A DNA stretch of 64,000 bases from Pseudomonadota bacterium (GCA_023411815.1 JAEYOJ010000102.1:62001-126000), one strand, 5' to 3'; shown: positions 1 to 8,919, counted from the first letter of the stretch. Program-made: numbers and translations. The notes: a model not told the origin generated them from the sequence alone.

Positions 1-621
1 ATGGTCACGGCTTGGCTGCCCGTGACGCACAAGACCTACGCCGACAGGCTCCAGGGCAAGTACGAGAACCTGGGCCCCATCGTGGGCGGAGCCAAGCTCG
101 GCTGGGCCGTGCCCAAGTACGTCACCATCGATTCCATCGCCGACCTGAACAAGCACGCCGACAAGTTCGGCGGCCGCGTGTACGGCATCGATCCCGGCTC
201 TGGGCTCATGCAGCTCTCGGAACAGGCCATGGAGGAGTACAAGCTGAACAAGCTGGAACTCATGGAAGGCAGCGGCGCGACCATGACCGCGGCCCTGGCC
301 GACGCCATCAAGAACCAACAGTGGGTGGTGGTCACGGCCTGGTCGCCGCACTGGATGTTCGGCCGCTGGGAGCTGAAGTACCTGGACGACCCCAAGGGCG
401 CCCTGGGCGGCGAGGAGCACATCGACACCATCGTGCGCAAGGGCCTCAAGAAGGACATGCCCGAGGTGTATGCCTTCATGGACCGCTTCCAGTGGCAGAA
501 CCCGGACCAACTTCAGATGGTCATGGCCTGGAACCAGGAGCCCGGCGCGGATCCCTACAAGAACGCCGTGCGCTTCATCAACGAGAACCCGAAGCTCGTT
601 AACGAGTGGCTGGGCAAGTAA
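1..621 (+). CDS. Glycine betaine/proline-type ABC transporter substrate-binding protein (C-terminal part)
   Basis: This is the last 206 codons of an OpuAC/ProX-type periplasmic binding protein that delivers glycine betaine or a related quaternary amine to an ABC importer. The fold signature is visible: TAWLPVTH near the left edge, then VPKYV, GIDPGSGLM and the aromatic-rich stretch VVTAWSPHWMFGRW, where Trp residues normally cage the trimethylammonium group. Family members are about 280-310 residues, so roughly 80-100 N-terminal residues including the signal peptide lie upstream of the window; the ATG at base 1 is probably internal. A strong terminator follows 30 bp after the stop, so this is the last gene of its operon. 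Confidence 0.88.
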   Translation: MVTAWLPVTHKTYADRLQGKYENLGPIVGGAKLGWAVPKYVTIDSIADLNKHADKFGGRVYGIDPGSGLMQLSEQAMEEYKLNKLELMEGSGATMTAALADAIKNQQWVVVTAWSPHWMFGRWELKYLDDPKGALGGEEHIDTIVRKGLKKDMPEVYAFMDRFQWQNPDQLQMVMAWNQEPGADPYKNAVRFINENPKLVNEWLGK

Positions 622-650
622 TCCAGATCCGATTCACCTGATCGTAAAGG

Positions 651-678
651 CCCGGAGCATGCAGCTCCGGGCTTTTTT
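651..678 (+). terminator. Intrinsic terminator of the betaine transporter operon
   Basis: Perfect 8-bp stem cccggagc/gctccggg (651-658 and 664-671) with a 5-base loop, followed by c and six T residues at 673-678. It lies 30 bp after the stop codon of the binding-protein gene. Confidence 0.85.
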
Positions 679-843
679 CATGGCTGGCGCGCCGGCCCAA
701 ATTGCCAGCGCCCCGCTCCTCGTTTATAACCTCCCGGCGATACGGCCTTTCTCTTCTCCCACCAGCCAACCACCGCCGCATCGTCGCGCCCGGTCCAGCC
801 CTTCCAGTGCAGACGGCGCGGGCGGCGCAGCAGGAGGACCGCC

Positions 844-1641
844 ATGCATGTCGGCAAGGCCATTCGGCTCGAACGCATCTTCAACCGCAACACCGGCCGC
901 ACCATCATCGTGCCCATGGATCACGGCGTGAGCGTCGGACCCATCAAGGGACTCGTGCACGTTCGCGACGCCGTGACCAGGCTCGTAGAGGGCGGCGCCA
1001 ACGCCGGCCTGGTCCATCGCGGGCTGGTGGCTTGCGGCCACCGCACCCAGGGTCGCGACTTCGGCCTCATCGTGCACCTGTCGGCCTCCACCTGCCTGTC
1101 GCCCTTCCCGCACGCCAAGGTCCTGACCACCACAGTGGAGGACGCCATCCGTCTGGGTGCGGACGCCGTGTCCATCCACGTGAACCTGGGCGACGAAACC
1201 GAGCGCCACATGCTGGCAGACTTCGGCAAGGTGGCATCCAGCGCCGCCAACTGGGGCATGCCGCTCCTGGCCATGGTCTATGCCCGCGGCCCCAAGGTGA
1301 AGGGTGAATTCGACCCCGAAATGGTGGCCCACTGCGCGCGTATAGGCATGGAACTGGGCGCGGACGTGGTCAAGGTCCCCTACACCGGCGACAAGACGAC
1401 CTTCGCGCAAGCCATCGAAGGCTGCTGCATCCCGGTGCTTATCGCTGGCGGCCCCAAGCTCGACAGCACCCGCGACCTGCTGCAGATGGTGCGCGACTCC
1501 CTGGACGCCGGCGGCTCGGGTCTGTCCATCGGCCGCAACGTGTTCCAGCATGAGGATCCCGTGAACCTCGTGCGCGCCCTGAACGCCATCGTGCACGAGA
1601 ACAAGGGCGTGGATGAGGCTTTTGCGATCGTGGGGAAATAG
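844..1641 (+). CDS. DhnA-type class I aldolase (2-amino-3,7-dideoxy-D-threo-hept-6-ulosonate synthase / class I FBP aldolase family)
   Basis: A 265-residue TIM-barrel aldolase of the DhnA family. The opening (RLERIFNRNTGRTIIVPMDHGVS) is typical of archaeal-type enzymes that make ADH, the first precursor of the alternative 3-dehydroquinate route, or act as class I fructose-bisphosphate aldolase. The Schiff-base lysine is the K of DVVKVPYTGD around residue 180, followed by PVLIAGGPK, the phosphate-binding strand. The start is set by an aggagg ribosome site 8 bp before the ATG at 844. Sulfate reducers of this group are known to use the ADH route for aromatic amino acids, which makes that role likely. 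The usual partner, 3-dehydroquinate synthase II, is not next to it, so the substrate is an inference. Confidence 0.82.
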   Translation: MHVGKAIRLERIFNRNTGRTIIVPMDHGVSVGPIKGLVHVRDAVTRLVEGGANAGLVHRGLVACGHRTQGRDFGLIVHLSASTCLSPFPHAKVLTTTVEDAIRLGADAVSIHVNLGDETERHMLADFGKVASSAANWGMPLLAMVYARGPKVKGEFDPEMVAHCARIGMELGADVVKVPYTGDKTTFAQAIEGCCIPVLIAGGPKLDSTRDLLQMVRDSLDAGGSGLSIGRNVFQHEDPVNLVRALNAIVHENKGVDEAFAIVGK

Positions 1642-1721
1642 GGCTGTTCGCGCGGAATCGGGAAAGGCGGGAGTGGATGATTCCTGTGATGTCGAGGTAC
1701 GGAAGACCAGCCTGATGCGGA

Positions 1722-1952
1722 TCATCCCACCTCGGGCGCAAGGCAATCGAAGGCCCCGCCCAACAGCCCTTTGAAACGCTCGTCCGGGGAAGCCGGCGGC
1801 GCGTCCTTGTGGGGGCATTCGGCCTGATGCGGCGGCAGGCGCTTGATCTCCTGCAGGCTGCGGTATTCCTTGGTCTCGCAGAACTTGCAGACCCAGATGG
1901 TCGCCCGCTTGGTGCAGTTGCAGTCCTGCTTGATGAACTGGTGCTTGCGCAT
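1722..1952 (-). CDS. Small cysteine-rich (zinc-ribbon-like) protein of unknown function
   Basis: About 76 residues with a CNC...CKFC pattern (two Cys pairs around residues 12-24) and a later C-P-H, suggesting a metal-binding knuckle. I do not recognise a named family. The ATG at 1952 is preferred because gaggcgg lies 6 bp before it; an alternative in-frame ATG at 1973 would overlap the upstream receiver gene by 10 bp and has no ribosome site. It lies directly downstream of the REC-PAS-PAS gene on the same strand and is probably cotranscribed with it. Confidence 0.6.
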   Translation of the reverse strand: MRKHQFIKQDCNCTKRATIWVCKFCETKEYRSLQEIKRLPPHQAECPHKDAPPASPDERFKGLLGGAFDCLAPEVG

Positions 1953-1963
1953 GGTTTTCCGCC

Positions 1964-3067
1964 TCAGGGACATTCGACCAGGTCGGTCACGTTACGCAGC
2001 ACGCGCACGGCGCCGATGGTGGAACCCTGCATATCCTTGAACGGGGAGACATGTTCCTGGACGCGGATCTTCAGGCCGGCAGACCAGATGATCCGCTCAC
2101 TGCCTTCCCCGTTTACCGGCGAGAGCGTCTCGCCCCTATGCACGAGGTCCTGGTAACGATGCGCGCGCACTTCGTCCTTGGATAACCCGAAGGATTGCGC
2201 GAAGGCCGTGTTGGTCAGGATGATGTGGCCTTCGAGGTCCGTCACGGCCACGAGGTCGGGAATGGCGTCGATGGTCCGGCCCAGAAGCTCGAAGGTGGAT
2301 TTGTAGGCGCTTTCCGCCTCCTTGCGCGCGCTGATGTCGATGACCGTGCCGTCGATGTGCCAGCTGCCGTTGGAGCGCATGAGCCTGGCGCTTTCGGATA
2401 TCCACAGGACGTCGCCGTCCCGGCCGAAGACCCTGGACTCGAAATGCTCGACGCTGCCGCGCTCCCGCAGCAGCTTCAGGAATTCTGCCCGGCGGCCTTC
2501 CTCGGCATATATCTGCAGCTCTATGCTGCGCACGCCTTCCATCATCTGTTCGGGCGAGTCGTAGCCGAGCATCCCCGCCAGGGCGGCGTTGGCGCTCACG
2601 AAGCGGCCTTCGGGCGTGCTGCGGTAGATGCCGACCATGGCGTTTTCAAAGATGGTCCGGTAGCGATCCTCGCTCTGCTGGAGCCGCATGTCGAGCTGAT
2701 GCTTGTAGAGTGCGATCTCGATGGCCGAACGCAGATCCGGATTGTCAAACGGCTTGACCAGGTAACCGAAGGGACCGGTGATCTTGGCCCTCTCCAGAGT
2801 CTCGGGCTGGCTGTCGGCGGTCAGGTATACCACGGGGATGGCGAAGCGCTCGCGGATGGCAGCGGCGGCATCGATGCCGTCCAGATCGCTGGCCAGGGTT
2901 ATGTCCATGAACACGAGGTCCGGCTTGACCTGTCCGGCCTTGTGCACGGCCTCCTCGCCGGAGAAGGCCATCTCGGCCACCGTGTAGCCCAAGTGCTTGA
3001 GCCGAACCGCAATCTCCAGGCGGGTGATCGGCTCATCCTCCACAATCAGGATGCGAGCGTTTGGCAT
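1964..3067 (-). CDS. Response regulator with REC and two PAS sensor domains
   Basis: A 367-residue signalling protein without a kinase or DNA-binding output. Residues 1-120 are a CheY-like receiver: acidic pair ED at 10-11, phospho-acceptor D55 in VFMDITL, conserved K105 in LVKPFD. Residues about 130-250 form a PAS/PAC unit (YRTIFENAMVGIYRS, ending in a DISARKEAE PAC signature) and about 255-365 a second PAS (LLGRTIDAIPDLVAVTD). This order is common in soluble relay proteins. It starts 1 bp after the stop of the REC-HPt gene, so the two are translationally linked. The partner histidine kinase is not in the window. Confidence 0.85.
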   Translation of the reverse strand: MPNARILIVEDEPITRLEIAVRLKHLGYTVAEMAFSGEEAVHKAGQVKPDLVFMDITLASDLDGIDAAAAIRERFAIPVVYLTADSQPETLERAKITGPFGYLVKPFDNPDLRSAIEIALYKHQLDMRLQQSEDRYRTIFENAMVGIYRSTPEGRFVSANAALAGMLGYDSPEQMMEGVRSIELQIYAEEGRRAEFLKLLRERGSVEHFESRVFGRDGDVLWISESARLMRSNGSWHIDGTVIDISARKEAESAYKSTFELLGRTIDAIPDLVAVTDLEGHIILTNTAFAQSFGLSKDEVRAHRYQDLVHRGETLSPVNGEGSERIIWSAGLKIRVQEHVSPFKDMQGSTIGAVRVLRNVTDLVECP

Positions 3068-3068
3068 G

Positions 3069-3812
3069 TCAGGCAGGCAAGCGGGATAGGATGTCCCTGA
3101 TCTCGTTTATGGTTTGCGCAAGGAGCGTCTCAAGTCGAGGAAGGGCCTCGCGGGCGGCTGCGAGGTCGCCGGCCCGGCCGGCTTTCTCCACGGCCAGCGC
3201 GGCTTCGGACAGGCGCGTCGATCCCACCGAACCGCTGATCCCCTTGAGGGAGTGGGCGGCTTTGCCCATGGTCGCCGCGTCCCCGGCGGCCAAGCTTTCC
3301 TGGATCGTGCGCAGCCGCTGGGGCGCATCCTCCATGTACATGCGATAGACCTCGCCCAAGAGCGTAAGGTCGTCAAAAAAGCGCCGACGCACCAGTTCCA
3401 GATCGATGAGCCTGTCATCCTGCTGCAAGTCGGCCGCTCCTCTCGCCCCCTGAGCCGTGCCGGTTAGGACCTGATCCACGATCCCGCGCAGCGATTCCTT
3501 GTCCAAAGGCTTGTCGAGAAAGTGATTGATGCCTACGGCCTTGGCTTTGGCGCGCGTCTCCGGATCGGAATAGGCAGTCAGCAGGACTATGGGGAGGTCC
3601 AGACGCTTGGCGCGGACCGTCTTGGCCGTTTCCAGGCCATCCAGCACGGGCATGGACACATCCAGAAACAGCAGGTCGTAATGGCCCGTTTCCAGTGCCT
3701 CCAGAGCCTGGCTTCCATCAGTGACACCAACGCTGCTGTGCCCAAGCTTGTCGAGCAGCCTGGAAACCACGAGCAGATTGACCTTATCGTCTTCGGCAAT
3801 CAGGATATGCAT
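3069..3812 (-). CDS. REC-HPt phosphorelay protein
   Basis: About 247 residues. The N-terminal half is a receiver (HILIAEDDKVN, LLFLDVSMPVLDG with the phospho-Asp, and K in FLDKPLD). The C-terminal half is a histidine phosphotransfer domain with AAHSLKGISGSVG, whose His is the expected phosphorylation site. Such proteins shuttle phosphate from a hybrid kinase to a final receiver, here plausibly the REC-PAS-PAS protein 1 bp downstream. The ATG at 3812 is chosen because the receiver strand begins there; the longer reading frame to 3863 adds 17 residues that would sit across the promoter at 3862-3890. Confidence 0.85.
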   Translation of the reverse strand: MHILIAEDDKVNLLVVSRLLDKLGHSSVGVTDGSQALEALETGHYDLLFLDVSMPVLDGLETAKTVRAKRLDLPIVLLTAYSDPETRAKAKAVGINHFLDKPLDKESLRGIVDQVLTGTAQGARGAADLQQDDRLIDLELVRRRFFDDLTLLGEVYRMYMEDAPQRLRTIQESLAAGDAATMGKAAHSLKGISGSVGSTRLSEAALAVEKAGRAGDLAAAREALPRLETLLAQTINEIRDILSRLPA

Positions 3813-3861
3813 GGGGAGCCTTGTGGTCCGGTCACGGTTCTTCGCTGAACAAGGCGTTTGC

Positions 3862-3890
3862 ATTATGCAGCAAAGGCGAGCCGCTGTGAA
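3862..3890 (-). promoter_or_regulatory. Sigma-70-type promoter of the REC-HPt / REC-PAS operon
   Basis: On the minus strand, TTCACA (3885-3890, 5/6 to consensus), exactly 17 bases, then CATAAT (3862-3867, 5/6). It is placed about 50 bp upstream of the ATG at 3812, in the short gap after the Cys-rich gene. Confidence 0.6.
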
Positions 3891-3893
3891 GAA

Positions 3894-4193
3894 TCATTCG
3901 GCCTCGGCATCCCGTTGGCTTCCGGCCTCCTGTTCCGCGCGCCTCCTGCACTCCGCGAACCATGGTCCGAGTTTCTTCATGATGTGATCGTAGCCTTCCG
4001 GCCTGTGGGGTACGAGGCACTTGCTGCAATCCTTGACGCCTCCGCGCATGACGAAGTCGCCTCCGCACTCCTTGCCCAGACAATACAGGGGGCAGAAGCA
4101 GAACAGGCAATTGAAATCGCTGTCGTCCTCCACCGCATGACAAGGGAAATACTTGCATCCGGCGTTGCGGAAGAATCTGTGGCTGTTTTCCAT
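3894..4193 (-). CDS. Cysteine-rich small domain protein (PF04071-like)
   Basis: About 99 residues dominated by the pattern KYFPCH...FNCLFCFCPLYCLG..CGG...DCSKCLVPH, the cysteine-rich small domain that probably binds metal. The family is found as a stand-alone cytosolic protein or fused to cobalamin-synthesis proteins; its function is not established. The start at ATG 4193 avoids overlap with copA, whose stop is at 4207. It is the second gene of the copA transcript, so a copper-related role is possible but only by position. Confidence 0.72.
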   Translation of the reverse strand: MENSHRFFRNAGCKYFPCHAVEDDSDFNCLFCFCPLYCLGKECGGDFVMRGGVKDCSKCLVPHRPEGYDHIMKKLGPWFAECRRRAEQEAGSQRDAEAE

Positions 4194-4206
4194 GGCGTTT
4201 TCCCGG

Positions 4207-6777
4207 CTAGCCTCTGAAGAATCGCAGACGCAGCGCATTGGTGACGACGGATACCGAACTCATGGCCATGGCCGCGCCGGCGATCATGGGCGAAAGTGTC
4301 GGGCCGCCGAAGGCGTACAGCAGGCCCGCGGCCACGGGAATGCCCACCACGTTGTAGGCGAAGGCCCAGAAAAGATTCTGGCGGATGTTGGCCATGACCG
4401 CCCGCGACAGGCGCAAGGCCGTGAGCACGCCGTGCAGGTTGCCGGTCATGAGCACCATGTCGCCCGACTCCACGGCCACGTCGATGCCCGTGCCCATGGC
4501 CAGGCCGAGGTCGGCCTGGGCCAGGGCTGGGGCGTCGTTGATCCCGTCTCCGATCATGGCCACCCTGAGTCCGCGCTCCTGAAGCCTGCGCACCTCCTCG
4601 GCCTTGCGGCCGGGCAGGACCTGGGCCAGCACCTCCGACACCCCGGCCTGCGCCGCGACGGCCTTGGCCGTGATCTCGTTGTCGCCGGTGATCATGACCA
4701 CCTGCTTGCCCATGGCGTGCAACTCGGCCACGACGGCCGGAGCCTCGTCCTTGAGCGTATCGGCCACGGCCAGCAGGGCCGCAAGGGCTCCGTCAACGGC
4801 CAGGAACAGAGCGGTCTTGCCATGGGCGGACAGGTCCGCTGCCAGGGCCGCGCTGCGGCCAGGATCAGCATCCTTCACGCCCTGCTCGGCCATGAGCTCG
4901 CGGTTGCCGAGCAGCACGGCCCGGCCGTCCACCCTGGCGGTTATGCCTCGGCCGCCAAGCGCCTGAAAATTCTCTGGCTTGGCCAGCGGAATTCCTTCAC
5001 GCCCTGCCGCGCGCACCACGGCAGCGGCCAGGGGATGCTCGCTGACCGATTCGGCCGCCGCGGCCAGAGCCAGCAATTGTCGCCTGTCGCCGAAGGCGTC
5101 CGTGAGCGGTTCCAGGTCGGTCAGCTCGGGCTTGCCGTGGGTCAAGGTGCCGGTTTTGTCGAAAACAACGGCATCGATGGACTCGGCGGTCTGCAAGGCC
5201 TCGCCGCCCTTGACCAGCACGCCCAGCTGCGCGCCGCGCCCTGTGCCGACCATGATGGAGGTCGGCGTGGCCAGGCCCATGGCGCAGGGGCAGGCGATGA
5301 CCAGCACGGCGATGAAGATGCGCAGGGCGAAGGTGAAATCGGCCCCGCCGGCGAAGTACCAGGCCAGGCCCGACAGCACGGCCAGGCTCATGACCGCGGG
5401 CACGAAATAGAAGCTGATGGTGTCGGCCAGGTTGGCGATGGGGGCCTTGGTGCCCTGAGCCTTGCGCACCATGTCGATGATGCGCGAAAGCGTCGTGTCC
5501 GCGCCCACGCGGCTGGTCCTGACGGTCAGCGCGCCCGTTGTGTTGAGCGTGCCGCCGGTCACGGCGTCGCCGGGCCGCTTGGTCGCGGGCAGGGGCTCGC
5601 CCGTGAGCATGGATTCGTCCACGCCCGACTCACCCTCGATCACCACTCCGTCCACGGGCAAGCGCTCGCCGGGCCGCACCAGCAGCACGTCGCCGCGCTC
5701 GACCTCGTCCACCGGGATGGGTTGCGCGCCTTGCTCCGTGATCAGGGTGGCCGTATCCGGCGCGAGTTGCATGAGCGCGCGGATGGCGTCCGAGGTGCGC
5801 AGCTTGGCGCGGGCTTCGAAGTAGCGGCCGAGCGACACCAGGGCGATGAGCACTGCCGCGGCCTCGAAGTAGAGGTCCATGGCCCGCTCCATGGGATTCA
5901 CACCCAGGGCGATCTCGATGGTGTTCCAGAGCGAATAGACCACGGCCGCACCGGTGCCCACGGCGATGAGCGAATCCATGTTGGGCTGGCCGCGCAGCAG
6001 GTTGGGAAAGCCGATGGTGTAGAACTCGCGGCCTGACCAGAGCACGGGCAGGGTCAGCAAGAGCTGGGCCAGGGCGAAATTGAGCGGCGCATGCATGGGG
6101 TCGAGCCAGTGCGGCAGGGGCATGCCGACCATGTGGCCCATGGATAGGATGAGCACAGGCAGGGCGAAGGCGAAGGCCGGGACAAGCCGCCGCCTGAGGC
6201 CGGACAAGCGCTCCTCGGCCAGGCGCTGGCGTTCGGCCATGGCTTCGCCGACCTTGGAACGCGCCTTGGCCGTGAAGCCGAGCTTGCCGATAGCCTCGCG
6301 GATAGCCCTGGGACTGAGCTGGTCCGGATCGTACTCGAACACGCCCGACTCCGTGGCCAGATTGACCTCGGCCCTGCGCACGCCTTCCATGCCGCCCACC
6401 ACCCGTTCAATGCGCGACGAGCACGAGGCGCAGTGCATGCCGCCGATGTCCAGTTCCAGCAGCGTCTCGCTCGTGGCGGCAGGCTCCGGCGGCGGGATGG
6501 CCTCGAAGCCAAGCCTCTTGATGCGTTCGCCTATGGAGTCGAAACTCACGACCTCGGGGTCGAAATCCACATCCATGGTCTCGCCGGCGAGATTCACGGA
6601 AACTCCCCTGACGCCCTCCATGGCTCCCACGGTGCGCTCGATGCGTGACGAGCAGGCGGCGCAATGCATGCCCTTGACCTGGGCCTGGACGTACCTGGTC
6701 GCCTTGGCTTCGGGAACATCGGCCTTGACTCCGGATGCGTCGGCGGGAGACGTGCGCAGTGTGCTCTGTTGGCTCAT
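4207..6777 (-). CDS. copA: Copper-exporting P1B-type ATPase
   Basis: An 856-residue heavy-metal ATPase that pumps Cu(I) out of the cytoplasm. Two N-terminal HMA domains carry MHCAAC (residues 37-42) and MHCASC (114-119). Eight membrane helices follow, with the Cu-site motif ACPCAMG in helix 6, the phosphorylation motif DKTGTLT, a SEHPLA nucleotide-binding motif and GDGINDAPAL near the end. The start ATG at 6777 has an agaagg site. The CPC motif with two CxxC domains fits Cu(I)/Ag(I) rather than Zn/Cd. I did not find a convincing CueR-type long-spacer promoter upstream. Confidence 0.95.
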   Translation of the reverse strand: MSQQSTLRTSPADASGVKADVPEAKATRYVQAQVKGMHCAACSSRIERTVGAMEGVRGVSVNLAGETMDVDFDPEVVSFDSIGERIKRLGFEAIPPPEPAATSETLLELDIGGMHCASCSSRIERVVGGMEGVRRAEVNLATESGVFEYDPDQLSPRAIREAIGKLGFTAKARSKVGEAMAERQRLAEERLSGLRRRLVPAFAFALPVLILSMGHMVGMPLPHWLDPMHAPLNFALAQLLLTLPVLWSGREFYTIGFPNLLRGQPNMDSLIAVGTGAAVVYSLWNTIEIALGVNPMERAMDLYFEAAAVLIALVSLGRYFEARAKLRTSDAIRALMQLAPDTATLITEQGAQPIPVDEVERGDVLLVRPGERLPVDGVVIEGESGVDESMLTGEPLPATKRPGDAVTGGTLNTTGALTVRTSRVGADTTLSRIIDMVRKAQGTKAPIANLADTISFYFVPAVMSLAVLSGLAWYFAGGADFTFALRIFIAVLVIACPCAMGLATPTSIMVGTGRGAQLGVLVKGGEALQTAESIDAVVFDKTGTLTHGKPELTDLEPLTDAFGDRRQLLALAAAAESVSEHPLAAAVVRAAGREGIPLAKPENFQALGGRGITARVDGRAVLLGNRELMAEQGVKDADPGRSAALAADLSAHGKTALFLAVDGALAALLAVADTLKDEAPAVVAELHAMGKQVVMITGDNEITAKAVAAQAGVSEVLAQVLPGRKAEEVRRLQERGLRVAMIGDGINDAPALAQADLGLAMGTGIDVAVESGDMVLMTGNLHGVLTALRLSRAVMANIRQNLFWAFAYNVVGIPVAAGLLYAFGGPTLSPMIAGAAMAMSSVSVVTNALRLRFFRG

Positions 6778-6944
6778 TGTCGCCTTCTTGGGTAGAAAAC
6801 AATCAGGAATGATACCAAACTAGGGCAAATTCCTGAAAATGCAAGCCCCAGGGGTTTGATGAACAAACCGGACTGAACAAAAACTGCCAAACCGCCGAGC
6901 GTTCGAGTGGCCTCTTTTTATATATATTGCCGCCGGAAATACGT

Positions 6945-7589
6945 TCAGGGAAGTCTGCCGGCCGCCACGGCCTTGGCCAATATGCGGGCGGCATCTTCCG
7001 GCGAAGGGGCGGAACAGATTGCCGAAACCACGGCTATGCCGTCAGCGCCGGCGGAAACGATCCGGGCGGCATTCTCGGCATTGACGCCGCCGATGCCCAC
7101 CATGGGCCGTGTGATGCGCGGGCGCAAGCGACGCAGCCCTTCGATGCCCCAAGGCTGATGGCTGAAATCCGTCTTGGTCGAGGTGGGGAATACAGGTCCG
7201 ACGCCGTAGTAATCGACAGGCAGTTCCTCGGCCTCAAGCACCTGTTCCAGCGTATCCGTGGACAGGCCGAGGATGGCCTGTGGTCCGAGAATGCGCCGCA
7301 CGTCCGCTACGTGCATGTCGCCCTGCCCCACGTGCACTCCGTCCGCTCCAGCAGCCAGGGCGACATCGACCCGGTCGTTGATGAGCAGCGGAACGCCCGT
7401 GGAAGCCAGCTTGGCCTTGAGGGCCCTGGCCAATTCCACGAATTCGCGGGTATCGGCCTTCTTTTCGCGCAACTGGACCACGCTGACTCCGCCGCGCACG
7501 GCCTGGCCGACTATGTCCAGCAGATCGCGGCCCTGACACAAGGGCCTGTCCGTGACAAGGTAAACGCTCAGATCGAAAGAGCGGCTCAT
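6945..7589 (-). CDS. thiE: Thiamine-phosphate synthase
   Basis: A 214-residue TIM-barrel enzyme joining HMP-PP and thiazole phosphate into thiamine monophosphate. Visible motifs are YLVTDR, VVQLREK (diphosphate site), LLINDRVDVAL, GVHVGQGDM, GVGPVFPTSTK and GIGGVNAEN. The start at ATG 7589 (MSRSFDLSVYLVTD) is chosen because it fits family length and has ggggaag upstream; the reading frame stays open 50 codons further but into non-homologous sequence. A thiamine-binding-type protein lies 118 bp upstream on the same strand. No TPP riboswitch was recognised in the gap. Confidence 0.92.
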   Translation of the reverse strand: MSRSFDLSVYLVTDRPLCQGRDLLDIVGQAVRGGVSVVQLREKKADTREFVELARALKAKLASTGVPLLINDRVDVALAAGADGVHVGQGDMHVADVRRILGPQAILGLSTDTLEQVLEAEELPVDYYGVGPVFPTSTKTDFSHQPWGIEGLRRLRPRITRPMVGIGGVNAENAARIVSAGADGIAVVSAICSAPSPEDAARILAKAVAAGRLP

Positions 7590-7707
7590 GCGATCTTCCC
7601 CAATGATTCGTGCTGAATGAAAACGCCGGGCAGAGCGCAAGGGCCGCCCGAGGCTGACCCAGGGCCCGACTGGAAACGTCTTCCGTTCGCCAGGGCGAAA
7701 AGCGCGC

Positions 7708-8007
7708 TTAGCCGGCCAGCCGCTTCTCCACGTCGCCAACCTTCTGCTCCAGTCCGGCGGAGCGCCCGGCGCGTCCGTCGACCTTGAGTGTCATGTAGAC
7801 CCTGTCGCAGTCGGCCTGTAAAGCCTTGAAGCAGCTGCCCACCACGGCCATGACTTCGTCGTACTCGCCCTCGATGGCGGTGCCCATGGGGCCGAGGCGA
7901 TGGGGCAGGCCGCTGTCGCGGATGATCTTCACCGCGCGGGCCACGTAATCGGCCACGCTCTCACCTTTGCCTACGGGAAAAAGGGACAGGTCCACGATGA
8001 CGCTCAT
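7708..8007 (-). CDS. MTH1187/YkoF-like thiamine-binding-type protein (UPF0045)
   Basis: A 99-residue ferredoxin-fold protein beginning MSVIVDLSLFPVGKGES and containing LGPMGTAIEGEYDEV, the family signature. Relatives bind thiamine or HMP, or are of unknown function. Position just upstream of thiE on the same strand supports a vitamin B1 link. Full family length; ggag lies 8 bp before the ATG. Confidence 0.82.
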   Translation of the reverse strand: MSVIVDLSLFPVGKGESVADYVARAVKIIRDSGLPHRLGPMGTAIEGEYDEVMAVVGSCFKALQADCDRVYMTLKVDGRAGRSAGLEQKVGDVEKRLAG

Positions 8008-8328
8008 GCTGCGCTCCGCTCTGCTTGTAAAATATGGCTTCCATCTCCCGCACTGGGGGCAAGCTCAGGCCTTCTGCCTACAGCATGGTCCACGGAAAGA
8101 AAAGCCGCGACCGCGCGGCTGTCGCTCATACATATCGCTCCCAGCGGTTTCCTCGGGCTGCAGTACACCCCAGCGAATCCCGAGCGCCGCCTTCGGCGCA
8201 TTATGCCTCCGCAAGCCGGATTTGTTTCGCAGCGCTTGACCAGGTGGCGGCCGCCCTTTATTCCCCCGACTGCGCTTGCTACAAGCAAGGTCATCTCATC
8301 TTGGCCGCAAAGCCTCAAAGGAGGCCGC
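8008..8328 (+). other. Intergenic region between MTH1187-like gene and darP
   Basis: Divergent promoter region of 321 bp. Reading frames on both strands here have no family resemblance. No clear promoter, repeat or RNA structure was recognised apart from the aaaggagg ribosome site of darP at 8317-8324. Confidence 0.5.
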
Positions 8329-8862
8329 ATGACAAAGAAACGACACGGCAACTACCTGCAGGAACTCAAGTCGCGCTCCCAGAAAAAGCGCGAAATGAAC
8401 GCGCTCCAGGACCTGGGCGAACGCCTGGTGGACCTGCCGCCGGCGGTGCTTGAATCCCTCGGCCTCGACAGCGAAATCGTGCAGGCCGCCATCATGGCCC
8501 GCAAGCTGCGCGATGCGAAGAACGACTCCTACCGCCGTCAGCTCCAGTTCATCGGCCGGCTCATGCGCGATATCGATCCCGCTCCGCTCCTCGCGCACTT
8601 CGCCGCGACCGACACCGGGCATCAGGAGGAAGTCCAGTCCTTCCAGCGCCTGGAACGCTGGCGCGACGCCCTGCTCGAAGGCGACGAGAGCGTGCTCGAC
8701 GAGATTCGCCAGGCCTTCCCCCAGGCAGACATTCCCGGCATCCGCGAGACCGCCAACAAGGCCATTTCCGAAAAGGAGATGGGCCGCCCGCCAAAATCCT
8801 CACGGCTGCTCTTCCGCTATCTGCGCAGTTTGGAAATCGAATCCATGGATGAACAGGCCTGA
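8329..8862 (+). CDS. darP: Ribosome biogenesis factor DarP (YjgA/DUF615 family)
   Basis: A 177-residue, highly charged helical protein. It matches the YjgA/DarP family: SRSQKKREMNALQDLGERLVDLP at the N-terminus, then RRQLQFIGRLMRDID and SSRLLFRYLR at the end. In enterobacteria the protein helps large-subunit (50S) maturation. The reading frame is open 143 codons upstream, but ATG 8329 with a strong aaaggagg site 5 bp away is the start and gives the normal length. Confidence 0.85.
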   Translation: MTKKRHGNYLQELKSRSQKKREMNALQDLGERLVDLPPAVLESLGLDSEIVQAAIMARKLRDAKNDSYRRQLQFIGRLMRDIDPAPLLAHFAATDTGHQEEVQSFQRLERWRDALLEGDESVLDEIRQAFPQADIPGIRETANKAISEKEMGRPPKSSRLLFRYLRSLEIESMDEQA

Positions 8863-8891
8863 CGGCCCAAACCGTCAGGCTGGACGGAAAG

Positions 8892-8919
8892 CGGCCGGAA
8901 CCGTCATCTCCGGCCGTTT
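8892..8919 (+). terminator. Probable terminator after darP
   Basis: Stem cggccgga/tccggccg (8892-8899, 8909-8916), 9-base loop, then only three T residues. It lies 30 bp after darP and in front of the convergent dodecin gene. Confidence 0.45.

Noticed and set aside
4153..6036. 627-codon plus-strand frame opposite copA
   Set aside because: Gly/His/Gln-rich antisense shadow typical of high-GC DNA; copA on the other strand is certain.
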